A stretch of DNA of 64,000 nucleotides from Pseudarthrobacter sp. SSS035 (GTDB lineage Bacteria > Actinomycetota > Actinomycetes > Actinomycetales > Micrococcaceae). Below are positions 38,468 through 49,630 of this stretch, piece after piece. The stretch covers positions 930,001 through 994,000 of the forward strand of contig NZ_CP096882.1 of assembly GCF_023273875.1 (NCBI RefSeq), given 5' to 3'. Below the pieces are notes generated by a model. It did no database searches, had not been told where the DNA came from, and saw only the letters and a program-made list of their open reading frames with translations. The position numbers and the translations under genes are program-made. The number at the start of each line of letters is the position of its first letter. Position 1 is the stretch's first letter.

Positions 38468-39784
38468 TTAGGCCTGGCGCTTCAGCGGCAGTTTGCCCAG
38501 CAGGGTGCGGGCCGCCGCGATGGCCGCGCGGACCAGGCGGTTGGCCTGGAATGCTACGGGCCGCACCGGCATCACGAAGTCACCCAGCAGCTGGACCACA
38601 TCGCCGCCGAAGCCCTTCTTGAACTCGTAGCCGCCGTGGCCTTCTTCGTCCTGTCCCTGGATGCCGAAGGTGCCGTAGAAGTTGTAGCGCGAGTAGCCCT
38701 TGTCCAGCCCGTGCAGCATCATTCCCCAGTACAGGGACGTGGCGCCGTTGAAGTAGATGTAGTCCTGCTTGGTGCCGCCGATAACACAGACCACCTCGTC
38801 GCCGAAGCAGACGAAGTGGATGGCGGCCACTGTAGCCACACCCACCGAGTCCGGGAACCGCTCGATGTCCTTGAGGCTGCGCTCGTAGCTGTCCACGAGG
38901 TCCTGGACAACCTTGAGCCGGTTGGCTTTCTTTTTGCTGCCGGTCTCTTCGACTTCACGGCGGAGTTCGGCTGCGGACGCGGATTCCGCTTCCAGGCGTT
39001 CGGTGATGGACTTCCGGTACGCGGGGATGTCGATCTTGGCCATCATAAGTTTGGTGAACTCGGCCGAGGTGGTTCGCAGGAGCTGGTCGTAGTATTCGCG
39101 TTCGCGGTAGAAGAAGCCCTTCTCGTCCCCGGCTGTGCTCAGCGCGTCATAGAACTCGTCAAGGGTCTCCAAAGTAGCCTGCTCCAGGAACACGCCGTTC
39201 TTTTCAGCCTTCCGGATGGCCTTCCGTGTCCGGTAGCTGGTACCCATGATGAGCTCCTCGGCGTCCGTGATGCCGCCGAGCTGCTTGATGAACATCCAGT
39301 TCACGTTGGCGAAGTTCATGTCCGAGCCCTGGTGCTCAAGACCCAGTCCAGCCAGTTCCGCCACGAGCGGCCTGTTGTCCACGATCTCGGGGTGTTCGGC
39401 GCCGTCGGCATCGCGGGCGATGTACGTCAGGTTCGGGGAAATCCGGAGTTCGGCAGCCTTGCGTTCCGCGGCGCGTTCCTTGAGGAGTCCGACGACGTCA
39501 CGCACCAGTGCAGCGTCCGTGTAGTCCAGGAGGGGGCCCTTGGCGCACTCGCACACCGTGTAGCCCCAGCGGTTGGTGGTGAAGTTCAGTTTCCCGGCAG
39601 CGACCAGGTCGCCGTCGCGCCTGACACCGAACAGTTCCACTGACTGACCGCGGGCGCGCTGGAAACGGGTGAAGTCAGCGGACTGGATGAAGTTGTTTTG
39701 CGGATGATTGAGGGAGAAGGACTCAAACTCGGCATCGCTGAGGACGCTGAGCTCGAGTCCGGCTCCGGCCTTGGTTGGATTCAC
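38468..39784 (-). CDS. Fem-family peptidoglycan bridge aminoacyltransferase
   Basis: 438 residues with two GNAT-like halves and a long helical insertion (about 240-290, Glu/Lys-rich, coiled-coil arm) as in FemA/FemB/FemX. These enzymes use aminoacyl-tRNA to add bridge amino acids to lipid-linked peptidoglycan precursors. Recognisable segments: NNFIQSADFTRFQRARG, TSYRTRKAIRKAEKNGV, TLETLDEFYDALS, GGTKQDYIYFNGA and KGYSRYNFYGTFG. GTG 39784 has GAGG 8 nt upstream. Second in a three-gene cluster with another Fem gene and thrE. The exact amino acid (Ser, Thr or Ala in this group) cannot be read from sequence. Confidence 0.92.
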   Translation of the reverse strand: MNPTKAGAGLELSVLSDAEFESFSLNHPQNNFIQSADFTRFQRARGQSVELFGVRRDGDLVAAGKLNFTTNRWGYTVCECAKGPLLDYTDAALVRDVVGLLKERAAERKAAELRISPNLTYIARDADGAEHPEIVDNRPLVAELAGLGLEHQGSDMNFANVNWMFIKQLGGITDAEELIMGTSYRTRKAIRKAEKNGVFLEQATLETLDEFYDALSTAGDEKGFFYREREYYDQLLRTTSAEFTKLMMAKIDIPAYRKSITERLEAESASAAELRREVEETGSKKKANRLKVVQDLVDSYERSLKDIERFPDSVGVATVAAIHFVCFGDEVVCVIGGTKQDYIYFNGATSLYWGMMLHGLDKGYSRYNFYGTFGIQGQDEEGHGGYEFKKGFGGDVVQLLGDFVMPVRPVAFQANRLVRAAIAAARTLLGKLPLKRQA

Positions 39785-39870
39785 AGAAATAACCTCATCT
39801 ATGGCTGGGCTGCCGGCTGGGGCAGGCGCTGGCCTTCGTGGTGTGGATGGTGAGAGTGGCTGGTGGGCGG

Positions 39871-41007
39871 TCAGTAGAACTGCTGGCCGGTGCGTGCGGT
39901 TTCAAGCCGGCGGAAGACCCGTTCCGCGGCCTTGACCCACAGGGTGTGCCTGAGGGGCGACAGCACGTAGTCGTAGCAGCCGACGAAGTCCGTCACCGTC
40001 TTGGTGAAGCTCGTTTTGAACATGCCCATGCCGTACAGGTGGTGGGTCTTGTCCTTGATCAGGCCGGACGGCGGCGTGCCGCAGAAGTCGTACTCGGTGC
40101 AGCCGAGTTCCTGCATTCTTCGGATGGCCTGCCACTGGACCAGGTGCGAATCGCCGTACTGCTTCCTGTTCTGGGTGGAGCCGCCGTCCTTGTAGGTTGC
40201 CTTGGATCCGTAGTTGATCACAAAGGCGCCCACACTGGGTTTGCCGTCTTCGTAAACGAAGAAGAAGCTGCCCTGGCCGCGGGTGCAGAATTCGTCCCAG
40301 AACCGCGTGTAGTACTCGAGGCTGCGCAACGGCATGGAGCCCTTGGCGTTCACGGTGTCTGCCATCAGGTCATACAGCGCCCGGTACGTTTCCGGGCTTG
40401 GCTCCTGCTGCACCACAGTGCAGCCTTCGCGCTCTGCCCGGCGGATCGCGTTGCGGGCGCGGGAGGAGATGGACCGGAACACCTGGTTCTCCGGTGCCGC
40501 GATGTCCAGGAGTGCCGTGGAGTCGTTGGACTGGATGTTCGGGGCCTTCACCAGGCCGGCGACGGCGAGCTGTGCCCGGGCTTCCGGGGTGCTCACGATG
40601 TCCGGTTCAATCTTGATGGTGAAGACATTGAGTTTCCGGCTCCGGACGAATGCAGCGCACGCGTCCAGGGCCGGCTTCAGGTCCTCGACGGCACCCAGGT
40701 CTGGACCTTTGATCAGGTACCACAGGCGGCCCAGCACCGGGAATTTCTTCTCCAGCACCAGGTTGTAGCTGGCGGTCCCGGCAGACTCCAGGACCAGGAA
40801 ACGGGCGGTCCAGCCGCTGCCGTTCTTCACGGACGCGTAGGCAGCGGACTGCAGCATGTTGCCGCCGTTCGGGTTGGCCGTGACGTGCTTGTCCCAGTTC
40901 TCAATTTCCTCCGCTGTGGCAAAGCGGGCGGTGAATTCTCGCAAGGGGGCCGTGTCCAATCTCAGGGGTTTGTGCGCGGTTCTGTACTCGTAGTTACGTG
41001 CGGACAT
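39871..41007 (-). CDS. Fem-family peptidoglycan bridge aminoacyltransferase (first gene)
   Basis: 378 residues. Fem fold with conserved segments KGPDLGAVEDL, SRARNAIRRAEREGC, YRALYDLMADTVNAK and GDSHLVQWQAIRRM, but it lacks the long helical arm of the neighbouring paralogue, as shorter FemX-like enzymes do. The two Fem genes are not close duplicates. In Arthrobacter-type walls (A3-alpha) bridges such as Ser-Thr-Ala or Ala-Thr-Ala are added by several Fem enzymes; two here may add successive residues (inference). ATG 41007 begins MSARNYEYRTAHKPL. It is the first gene of the cluster. Confidence 0.92.
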   Translation of the reverse strand: MSARNYEYRTAHKPLRLDTAPLREFTARFATAEEIENWDKHVTANPNGGNMLQSAAYASVKNGSGWTARFLVLESAGTASYNLVLEKKFPVLGRLWYLIKGPDLGAVEDLKPALDACAAFVRSRKLNVFTIKIEPDIVSTPEARAQLAVAGLVKAPNIQSNDSTALLDIAAPENQVFRSISSRARNAIRRAEREGCTVVQQEPSPETYRALYDLMADTVNAKGSMPLRSLEYYTRFWDEFCTRGQGSFFFVYEDGKPSVGAFVINYGSKATYKDGGSTQNRKQYGDSHLVQWQAIRRMQELGCTEYDFCGTPPSGLIKDKTHHLYGMGMFKTSFTKTVTDFVGCYDYVLSPLRHTLWVKAAERVFRRLETARTGQQFY

Positions 41008-41046
41008 GTAGCCACAAGTCTAAAGCCTCCGGTTGGGTCGATCCCT

Positions 41047-41160
41047 CGGGGGTCCCCGATATCCTTGCAGCGCTGGGCCCACGCCGTCCGGGTTCCCTGA
41101 CCGAGCTTGCGAGGTTAGGGGGACGGTGGGGAGCATGCTGCCGGACACCGGGGACCCCCG
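41047..41160. repeat. Long-range 12-bp inverted repeat in the fem promoter region
   Basis: CGGGGGTCCCCG (41047-41058) and CGGGGACCCCCG (41149-41160) are perfect complements 90 bp apart; CCTGACC and GGTTAGG with one G-U lie inside (41097-41120). It is in the 262 bp between the gcvP stop and the first Fem gene. It may be a structured RNA leader, an operator, or a dispersed repeat. Confidence 0.45.
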
Positions 41161-41227
41161 GGACCCGGCGGGACGGGGTTTTCGAAAGCGTGCGTCGGAG
41201 CGACGAAGGAGCAGCACGCGTGAAAAG

Positions 41228-41241
41228 CCCGGCTTGCCGGG
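41228..41241 (-). terminator. gcvP terminator
   Basis: On the minus strand CCCGGC-aa-GCCGGG followed by CTTTTC, 29 bp past the gcvP stop. A compact GC hairpin with a U-rich tail. Confidence 0.85.
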
Positions 41242-41269
41242 TCCGGACTTGTACTTCGACTTCCGGACT

Positions 41270-44134
<2,865 letters not shown>

Positions 44135-44187
44135 AAGGAACTCCATTACTAAGGCGGCGCAGGGTGCGCCACATCGACTCGGGTTCC

Positions 44188-44424
44188 TCCCCGCTCTGTC
44201 TGGGACCTGAGAGTTTCCGCGCAGCCTGCTTCCGCAAGGCTGCGCTTGCACCGTCGGTGGGCACAGCGGTCCTGACATTCCGGAGTGATCCGGGACGCTT
44301 CAGGCGGACGGCCTGCCACTTTCCAGAGTTGCCTGGCCGCGGCGGTACGTGGGCCTGAGAGATTCCTGGGGAGGATTTGCTCCTAGGGCGCCTGTTGTAC
44401 CCACTAACAGAACTCTCCCGCCGC
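44188..44424 (-). ncRNA. Tandem glycine riboswitch (gcvT type)
   Basis: Two aptamers lie in series on the minus strand. The 5' one runs from GGGAGAG (plus ~44413-44419) through CCTAGGAGCAAATCCTCCCC to GGAATCTCTCAGGCCC (ending ~44350). The 3' one starts at GGCAACTCTGG (~44325), contains GACGGTGCAAGC, and ends with GCGGAAACTCTCAGGTCCC and AGAGCGGGGAGG (~44190). Both have the hallmark CUCUCAGG near the 3' end and GCAA segment. Glycine binding turns gcv expression on in known cases. The 3' aptamer has a longer internal stem than usual. Confidence 0.95.
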
Positions 44425-44523
44425 AGATCAAAGGCATATTCAGATTTTGTGGCGGCCGCAGATGGTCGCCACGCCGTCCAATTCTCCTACGCCCCGGGCC
44501 GCCGGGCAAATGAGGTCGCGGAT

Positions 44524-45075
44524 TCAGCCGCGAAGCCGCTCCACGGCAGCGAGGAGCTCCTCAATGTCTCCATGCCTGCCCATGCCGTCCCCGGTGGTGC
44601 CGCTTTCCCACATGGCGTTGAAATACAGCCCGTCCCCCATGTACAGCACGGCTTTCGCCATGGCCGTGCCGACGTCGGCCGCGATCAGGTCCAACCATTG
44701 CTGCTGGATGGCGGCAAAGCGGCGCCGGGCCTCTTCATGGGCCACTTCAGCCAGCCGCGTGGCGGCCACGAAGGATCGGTCCATGGGCGAGTCGGACCAG
44801 AGCGAGGAACGGATGAAGTAGGCCGCCGCACCTTCGGCTGCTGCAGCCATCAGCGCGAGGTCCTCGACGGCCAGTCGGTCCAGCCGCTCCAGCACCGCAG
44901 CGATCAGCGCTTCCTTGTTGGGGAAGTGATAGAGCAACCCGCCCTTGGACACGCCTGCGCGCTTGGCCACTGCATCCAAAGTGGCAGCCCGCTCCCCCAC
45001 GTCGATCAGGAGTTCTTCAAAAGCGTCGAGGACTGCGTCGCGTGCGACGGGATTTCTGGCCATGGCTTCAATCAT
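44524..45075 (-). CDS. TetR-family repressor
   Basis: 183 residues. The N-terminal HTH is TLDAVAKRAGVSKGGLLYHFPNKEALI, given here as the core AVAKRAGVSKGGLLYHF; the remaining ~130 residues are the helical ligand-binding domain. It is divergent from an MFS drug exporter and there is a perfect palindrome between them, so it most likely represses that exporter and is released by its substrate. ATG 45075 and ATG 45063 are both possible starts. Confidence 0.92.
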   Translation of the reverse strand: MIEAMARNPVARDAVLDAFEELLIDVGERAATLDAVAKRAGVSKGGLLYHFPNKEALIAAVLERLDRLAVEDLALMAAAAEGAAAYFIRSSLWSDSPMDRSFVAATRLAEVAHEEARRRFAAIQQQWLDLIAADVGTAMAKAVLYMGDGLYFNAMWESGTTGDGMGRHGDIEELLAAVERLRG

Positions 45076-45103
45076 GCACGCTCCGGGTCGCGTTTCTTAA
45101 CTG

Positions 45104-45123
45104 TACCGTCTGGACGGTATAGT
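45104..45123 (+). promoter_or_regulatory. TetR operator over the MFS promoter
   Basis: TACCGTC-TG-GACGGTA (45104-45119) is a perfect 16-bp palindrome. TATAGT (45118-45123) starts inside it, and the ATG of the exporter begins 6 nt later, so the mRNA is probably leaderless. A repressor bound here would mask the -10. Confidence 0.85.
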
Positions 45124-45129
45124 TATCGC

Positions 45130-46716
45130 ATGACGTTGTCCGCACAGTCCAACCAGAACACCCGAAGCACATCCACCACGGCTGCCGATTTCAGGCCGTC
45201 AGGGCCCGCCAAGGCGCCCTGGCGCGATTGGCTCGCGCTGGCCCTGCTGATGTTTCCGGTGCTCCTGGTTGCGGTGGACAACACTGCGTTGACGTTCGCG
45301 CTTCCGGCCATCGCGAGCAGCCTGGAGACAACGGGAGTCCAGCTGCTGTGGATTGTGGACGCCTACCCCCTGGTGCTTGCAGGTTTGCTTGTTGCCATGG
45401 GCAGCCTGGGCGACCGGATCGGGCGCCGCCGGCTGCTGCTGACCGGCAGTGTTGGCTTCGCCGCGGTATCAGCAGCAACAGCCTTTGCTCCCAGCGCGGA
45501 GTGGCTGATAGCGGGGCGGGCCATGCTGGGGTTCTTCGGGGCCATGCTGATGCCCTCAACCCTGTCCCTGATCCGCAACATTTTTCCGGACCCAAACCGG
45601 CGTCGGCTGGCGGTTGCCATCTGGGCTGCCGGCTTCTCCGGCGGCGCCGCCCTGGGTCCCATATTCGGCGGGTGGCTGGTGGAGCAGTTCTGGTGGGGCG
45701 CCATCCTGCTGGTCGCAGTGCCCATCATGCTGCCCCTGCTGGCGTTCGGCCCTGCGTTCATCCCGGAATCAAAGGATCCGCGCCCGGGGCGGGTGGACGT
45801 GCCCAGCATCGTCCTGTCCCTGCTGGTAATGGTGCCCGTTGTGTATGGCATCAAGGAGCTGGCGACCGATGGCTTCGGGGCCGCTCCTGTGGGTCTTGTT
45901 GCCTTTGGCCTGGCCATGGGCGTCGTCTTTGTCCGCCGCCAGCAGCGGCTGGCCTGCCCCCTGCTGGACATGTCCCTGTTCGGCAACCGGGTCTTCAGCA
46001 CTGCCATCACGGCAAACGTGCTGGCCCTGTTCTCCTTCAACGGCTTCATCCTGTTCCTCGCCCAGCACCTGCAGCTCCTGGACGGAATGACTCCGTCGGC
46101 CGCCGGAATTGCCATGATCCCGGCCCTGGTGGCCACAGTGCTGGCTGGGCTGGCAGTGGTGCCGCTGGTCCGGAAGGTGCGTCCGGGCTTTGTGGTGGCG
46201 GGTGGCCTGGCCCTGAGCGCCACCGGCTATGGAATCGTGGTCTTCGGTGACCACGGCTCCGGCCCGGCCCTCCTGCTGGCCGCGCTGCTGATCCTCGCCC
46301 TGGGCGTGGGCACAGCGGAAACTATTTCCAATGACCTCATCCTGGGCTCCGTTCCAGCGGAGAAGTCGGGAGCGGCGGCCGCCATCTCCGAAACGGGCTA
46401 TGAGGTGGGGTCCCTGCTGGGGACGGCGGTGCTGGGCTCCATCCTGACCGCTTCCTACCAGCGCAATCTCCGGCTTCCGGCCGGGGTGGAGGAAACGGCG
46501 TCGGGCACTGCAGTACACCAGGCGGGTGAAACTCTGGCGGGCGCCGTGGAGCTGGCCGCCGGCCTGCCTGCTCCGCTGGCCGAAGCGCTCCGCGGCGCAG
46601 CACGCCTGGCGTTTGATTCGGGCGTCCACACCACTGCGGCAATCGCGCTGGTACTGATGGCGAGCGCGTCAGTCCTTGCCGCCGTCGTACTCCGGAAAGT
46701 TCCGACGGCGGACTAG
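45130..46716 (+). CDS. MFS multidrug transporter (DHA2, 14 TM)
   Basis: 528 residues with about 14 membrane helices. Typical features: VAVDNTALTFALPAIA (family motif D1 context), WIVDAYPLVLAGLLV, motif A GSLGDRIGRRRLL, motif C-like GAALGPIFGGWLV, and the late TM14 region. It probably extrudes hydrophobic cations or antiseptics by proton antiport. The ATG has no Shine-Dalgarno, fitting the leaderless geometry. Regulated by the divergent TetR gene. A GC hairpin with both-strand symmetry follows the stop. Confidence 0.93.
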   Translation: MTLSAQSNQNTRSTSTTAADFRPSGPAKAPWRDWLALALLMFPVLLVAVDNTALTFALPAIASSLETTGVQLLWIVDAYPLVLAGLLVAMGSLGDRIGRRRLLLTGSVGFAAVSAATAFAPSAEWLIAGRAMLGFFGAMLMPSTLSLIRNIFPDPNRRRLAVAIWAAGFSGGAALGPIFGGWLVEQFWWGAILLVAVPIMLPLLAFGPAFIPESKDPRPGRVDVPSIVLSLLVMVPVVYGIKELATDGFGAAPVGLVAFGLAMGVVFVRRQQRLACPLLDMSLFGNRVFSTAITANVLALFSFNGFILFLAQHLQLLDGMTPSAAGIAMIPALVATVLAGLAVVPLVRKVRPGFVVAGGLALSATGYGIVVFGDHGSGPALLLAALLILALGVGTAETISNDLILGSVPAEKSGAAAAISETGYEVGSLLGTAVLGSILTASYQRNLRLPAGVEETASGTAVHQAGETLAGAVELAAGLPAPLAEALRGAARLAFDSGVHTTAAIALVLMASASVLAAVVLRKVPTAD

Positions 46717-46752
46717 GCGCTCGTCCCCGGCAAGCCGGCGAGCGCACAAAAA

Positions 46753-46786
46753 CGCCCGGCGCAAGGAATCCTTCCGGCGCCGGGCG
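46753..46786. terminator. Bidirectional terminator between MFS and dps
   Basis: CGCCCGGCGC (46753-46762) and GCGCCGGGCG (46777-46786), a perfect 10-bp stem with a 14-nt loop, lies between convergent gene ends. A-rich CAAAAA precedes on the plus strand, so the minus-strand RNA gets a U-run. Confidence 0.87.
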
Positions 46787-46811
46787 CTTGTGGCCTCGTT
46801 AGGGCCGACTC

Positions 46812-47291
46812 TTACTTGGCGTCAGGGGCGGTGACGCTGGCCGAGGCCTTCATGGTCTCGGCGTTCACCATCCACGCGTACTGCTCCAGCTTGGCGATGA
46901 ATTCGTGGAGCAGGTCCGCGGTGGTGGGATCCTCTTCGTCCACTTCGTCATGGACCTTGCGCATGGTGCCCACGGCAGCCTCAAGCGCGGCAACGATCCG
47001 CTCGATGGCGTCCTTCGTGTTGATGAGCCCTCCGGGGAACTGCGCGAGGCTGGTGGACTTGGCCACGGTGGCACTGCGGCCGTCCGGCAGGGCATGCAGG
47101 GCGCGCATCCGCTCGGCCATATCGTCCGCGAACTGCCGGGCGGCATCCACGATTTCGTCCAGCTGCAGGTGAAGGTCCCGGAAGTTGGTCCCCACGATGT
47201 TCCAGTGGGCCTGCTTGCCCTGGATGTGCAGCTCAATCAGGTCCGCAAGTACGGCCTGCAGGTTATTGGTCAGGGTCGGCGAAGCTTTCAT
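46812..47291 (-). CDS. dps: Dps-family DNA-binding ferritin
   Basis: 159 residues, four-helix ferritin-like. The ferroxidase residues HWNIVGTNFRDLHLQLDEIVDAARQFADDMAERM are given by their keys: His in QAHWN, Asp/Glu in LQLDEIVD and AERM. Dps mini-ferritins store iron and protect DNA from peroxide. GAGGAGG lies 5 nt before ATG 47291. C-terminal tail short. Divergent from the agmatine genes. Confidence 0.95.
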   Translation of the reverse strand: MKASPTLTNNLQAVLADLIELHIQGKQAHWNIVGTNFRDLHLQLDEIVDAARQFADDMAERMRALHALPDGRSATVAKSTSLAQFPGGLINTKDAIERIVAALEAAVGTMRKVHDEVDEEDPTTADLLHEFIAKLEQYAWMVNAETMKASASVTAPDAK

Positions 47292-47451
47292 GAATCCTCC
47301 TCGATTGGTCCAGTAGTCCCGACGCTATCAGCCACGGGATCGATCACGGCAGGCCGGAAGCAAATTTCTCAGTGAGCTTACTAATCTCACGGAGCGAGAT
47401 AAAAGAATGGGATTCATTTAAATCATTGCGCGAAAGCCGTCCATCCTCCAT

Positions 47452-47476
47452 ACTAAATGAACGTCATTCATTTAGT
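47452..47476. promoter_or_regulatory. Perfect palindrome before the agmatine operon
   Basis: ACTAAATGAA and TTCATTTAGT are perfect 10-bp complements around CGTCA. A half-copy TTCATTTA occurs 30 bp upstream (around 47415). It lies 27 bp before the ATG at 47504, in the divergent dps/aguB region, and is a likely operator. No regulator gene is adjacent. Confidence 0.7.
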
Positions 47477-47503
47477 GACGGTCGTCTCACTGGAAGTAAG
47501 CAC

Positions 47504-48595
47504 ATGATTGAAATTTCCTGCCTCGACTCACCCACGTCCTTGGCCCGGACAACGCCGTCCGTCCGCCCTGCCCTTCGGGTGGGCGTTGTGCAGCACCGCT
47601 GGCATGCAGACACCGCCGTCCTGCAGGCCGAACTCGATGAAGGAATCGGCCGCGCCGCCAGGCTCGGTGCCACGGTTGTGTTCCTGCCCGAACTCACGCT
47701 TTCCCGCTACCCTGCAGACACCTGCCCCGAGAACAATTCGGCCGCCGGCATCCGCCCGTCGGACATCGCTGAGGACCTGCTCACCGGACCCACGTTCCGG
47801 TTTGCTGCCGAGTCGGCCCGCCGCCACCGCGTGGCTGTCCATGCCTCGCTCTACCAGCAGGCACCGAACCCGGACGGCAGCGACGACGGCCTGGGGCTGA
47901 ACACCGCTATCCTGGTGTCGTCCGAGGGCGAACTGCTCGCCCGCACGCACAAGCTCCACATCCCGGTCACCGCGGGCTACTACGAAGACAAGTTCTTCCG
48001 CCAGGGGCCGGCGGCCGCGGATGCCTACGAGGTCCACGCGCCGGCAGAACTGGGCGGCGCCCGGCTGGGCATGCCCACCTGCTGGGACGAATGGTTCCCG
48101 GAGGTGGCCCGGCTCTACTCCCTCGGTGGCGCAGAGATCCTGGTCTACCCCACCGCCATCGGTTCCGAGCCGGACCACCCGGAGTTCGACACCCAGCCGT
48201 TGTGGCAGCAGGTCATTGTGGGCAACGGCATCGCCAACGGGCTCTTTATGATCGCCCCCAACCGCTGGGGCAGTGAAGGAACGCTGAACTTCTACGGCTC
48301 CTCCTTCATCTCCGACCCCTACGGCCGCGTCCTCGTGCAGGCCCCGCGTGACGCCTCCGCTGTGCTGGTGGCAGACCTCGACCTGGACCAGCGGCGGGAC
48401 TGGCTGACGCTCTTCCCCTTCCTGTCCACGCGCCGCCCCGATACCTACGGCCGGCTTACGGAACCCGTACGCCGTGACCAGCCGCTCGGCGGCGAAGAGG
48501 GAGAAGTCGGGATTTCGACAAGCTCAATCACCGGGCATAGAGGCTCAATCACCGGGCCCGCAGGCTCCATCAACCGTCAGCAGGTGACCGCATGA
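47504..48595 (+). CDS. aguB: N-carbamoylputrescine amidase (nitrilase superfamily)
   Basis: About 363 residues. It hydrolyses N-carbamoylputrescine to putrescine, CO2 and ammonia. The nitrilase triad is readable: Glu in FLPELTLSRYP, Lys in ARTHKLHIP and nucleophile Cys in GMPTCWDEWFPE. The ATG at 47504 is preceded by GGAAG. The C-terminal ~25 residues are a low-complexity extension made by 21-bp repeats and are absent from typical relatives. The last codon overlaps the agmatine-deiminase start (ATGA). The neighbour and permease argue for agmatine use as a nitrogen source. Confidence 0.9.
   Translation: MIEISCLDSPTSLARTTPSVRPALRVGVVQHRWHADTAVLQAELDEGIGRAARLGATVVFLPELTLSRYPADTCPENNSAAGIRPSDIAEDLLTGPTFRFAAESARRHRVAVHASLYQQAPNPDGSDDGLGLNTAILVSSEGELLARTHKLHIPVTAGYYEDKFFRQGPAAADAYEVHAPAELGGARLGMPTCWDEWFPEVARLYSLGGAEILVYPTAIGSEPDHPEFDTQPLWQQVIVGNGIANGLFMIAPNRWGSEGTLNFYGSSFISDPYGRVLVQAPRDASAVLVADLDLDQRRDWLTLFPFLSTRRPDTYGRLTEPVRRDQPLGGEEGEVGISTSSITGHRGSITGPAGSINRQQVTA
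48521..48583 (+). repeat. Three 21-bp direct repeats inside the aguB 3' end
   Basis: Copies start at 48521, 48542 and 48563; the core is GGCTCAATCACCGGG, the third being degenerate. They encode a 7-residue repeat (SSITGHR, GSITGPA, GSINRQQ). The first copy is preceded by GATTTCGACAA, a sequence known to form dispersed repeats in related genomes. Insertion into the 3' end of a functional gene with frame kept is unusual. Confidence 0.75.
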
Positions 48596-49617
48596 GCACG
48601 TGGCGCATGCCCGCCGAAACCGCTCTGCAGGAGCGGCTGTGGATGGCCTTTCCCACCGGCGGCTACACGCTGGGCGACACGGAGGAAGATGCCCACGCTG
48701 CCCGGTCCACCTGGGCAGCGGTAGCCAACGCCGCCGTCGAATTTGAGCCGGTTACCGTGGTAGTGGACCCCGACGACGTCGGCATCGCCGCCCGCTATCT
48801 GAACCGGAACGTCGAGGTACTTGCCGCCCCGCTCAACGATGCGTGGATGCGGGACATCGGCCCCACGTTCGTGCTGGACCAGGACGGGAGCCTCGGCGCC
48901 GTCGACTGGATCTTCAACGGCTGGGGTGCCCAGGACTGGGCGCGCTGGGACAAGGACGCGCTGATCGCCGGCGAAGTCTCGGGCCGATCCGGGGCCACGC
49001 ACATCGTGTCCGCGCTGGTCAACGAAGGCGGCGGCATCCAGGTGGACGGCCAGGGAACCGTCCTCGTGACCGAAACCGTGCAGCTGGATCCGGGCCGCAA
49101 CCCGGGACTCAGCCGGGCCGACGTCGAAGCCGAGCTCGCCCGGACCATCGGCGCCACGCAGGTGGTCTGGCTCCCGCGCGGACTGGCCCGCGACTCGGAA
49201 CGGTTCGGCACGCGCGGTCATGTGGACATCGTGGCCGCCATCCCCTCCCCCGGCACACTGCTGGTGCATTCCCAGCAGGACCCCCGCCACCCGGACTTCC
49301 AGGTAAGCCGCGACATCATCGAGCACCTGCGCACCACGAGGGACGCGGCCGGACGGGAGTGGACCATCATCGAAGTCCCCGCCCCTGAAGTGCTCTGGGA
49401 TGACGAAGGCTTTGTCGACTACAGCTACATCAACCACGTCGTGGTCAACGGCGGCGTCATCGCCTGTACCTTCGGGGACCCCAACGATGACAAGGCGCTG
49501 CAGATCCTGGCGGAGGCCTACCCCGGCCGGCGTGTGGTCGGCATTGACGCCCGTGAGCTCTTCGCCCGCGGCGGCGGCATCCACTGCATCACCCAACAGC
49601 AGCCTGCTGCCTCGTAG
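48592..49617 (+). CDS. aguA: Agmatine deiminase
   Basis: 341 residues. It converts agmatine to N-carbamoylputrescine and ammonia. The guanidino-modifying fold is supported by PLNDAWMRDIGPTF (substrate Asp/Arg), EGGGIQVDGQG, and the active-site Cys near the C-terminus in GGGIHCITQQ. ATG 48592 overlaps the preceding stop. Functions with the amidase and the permease in agmatine to putrescine conversion. Cytoplasmic. Confidence 0.96.
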   Translation: MSTWRMPAETALQERLWMAFPTGGYTLGDTEEDAHAARSTWAAVANAAVEFEPVTVVVDPDDVGIAARYLNRNVEVLAAPLNDAWMRDIGPTFVLDQDGSLGAVDWIFNGWGAQDWARWDKDALIAGEVSGRSGATHIVSALVNEGGGIQVDGQGTVLVTETVQLDPGRNPGLSRADVEAELARTIGATQVVWLPRGLARDSERFGTRGHVDIVAAIPSPGTLLVHSQQDPRHPDFQVSRDIIEHLRTTRDAAGREWTIIEVPAPEVLWDDEGFVDYSYINHVVVNGGVIACTFGDPNDDKALQILAEAYPGRRVVGIDARELFARGGGIHCITQQQPAAS

Positions 49618-49630
49618 AAAGCGCTGGACA

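Noticed and set aside
45130..46716. A start at 44377 for the MFS exporter
   Set aside because: The extra 251 residues would run through the antisense TetR gene; ATG 45130 follows a -10 and an operator directly.
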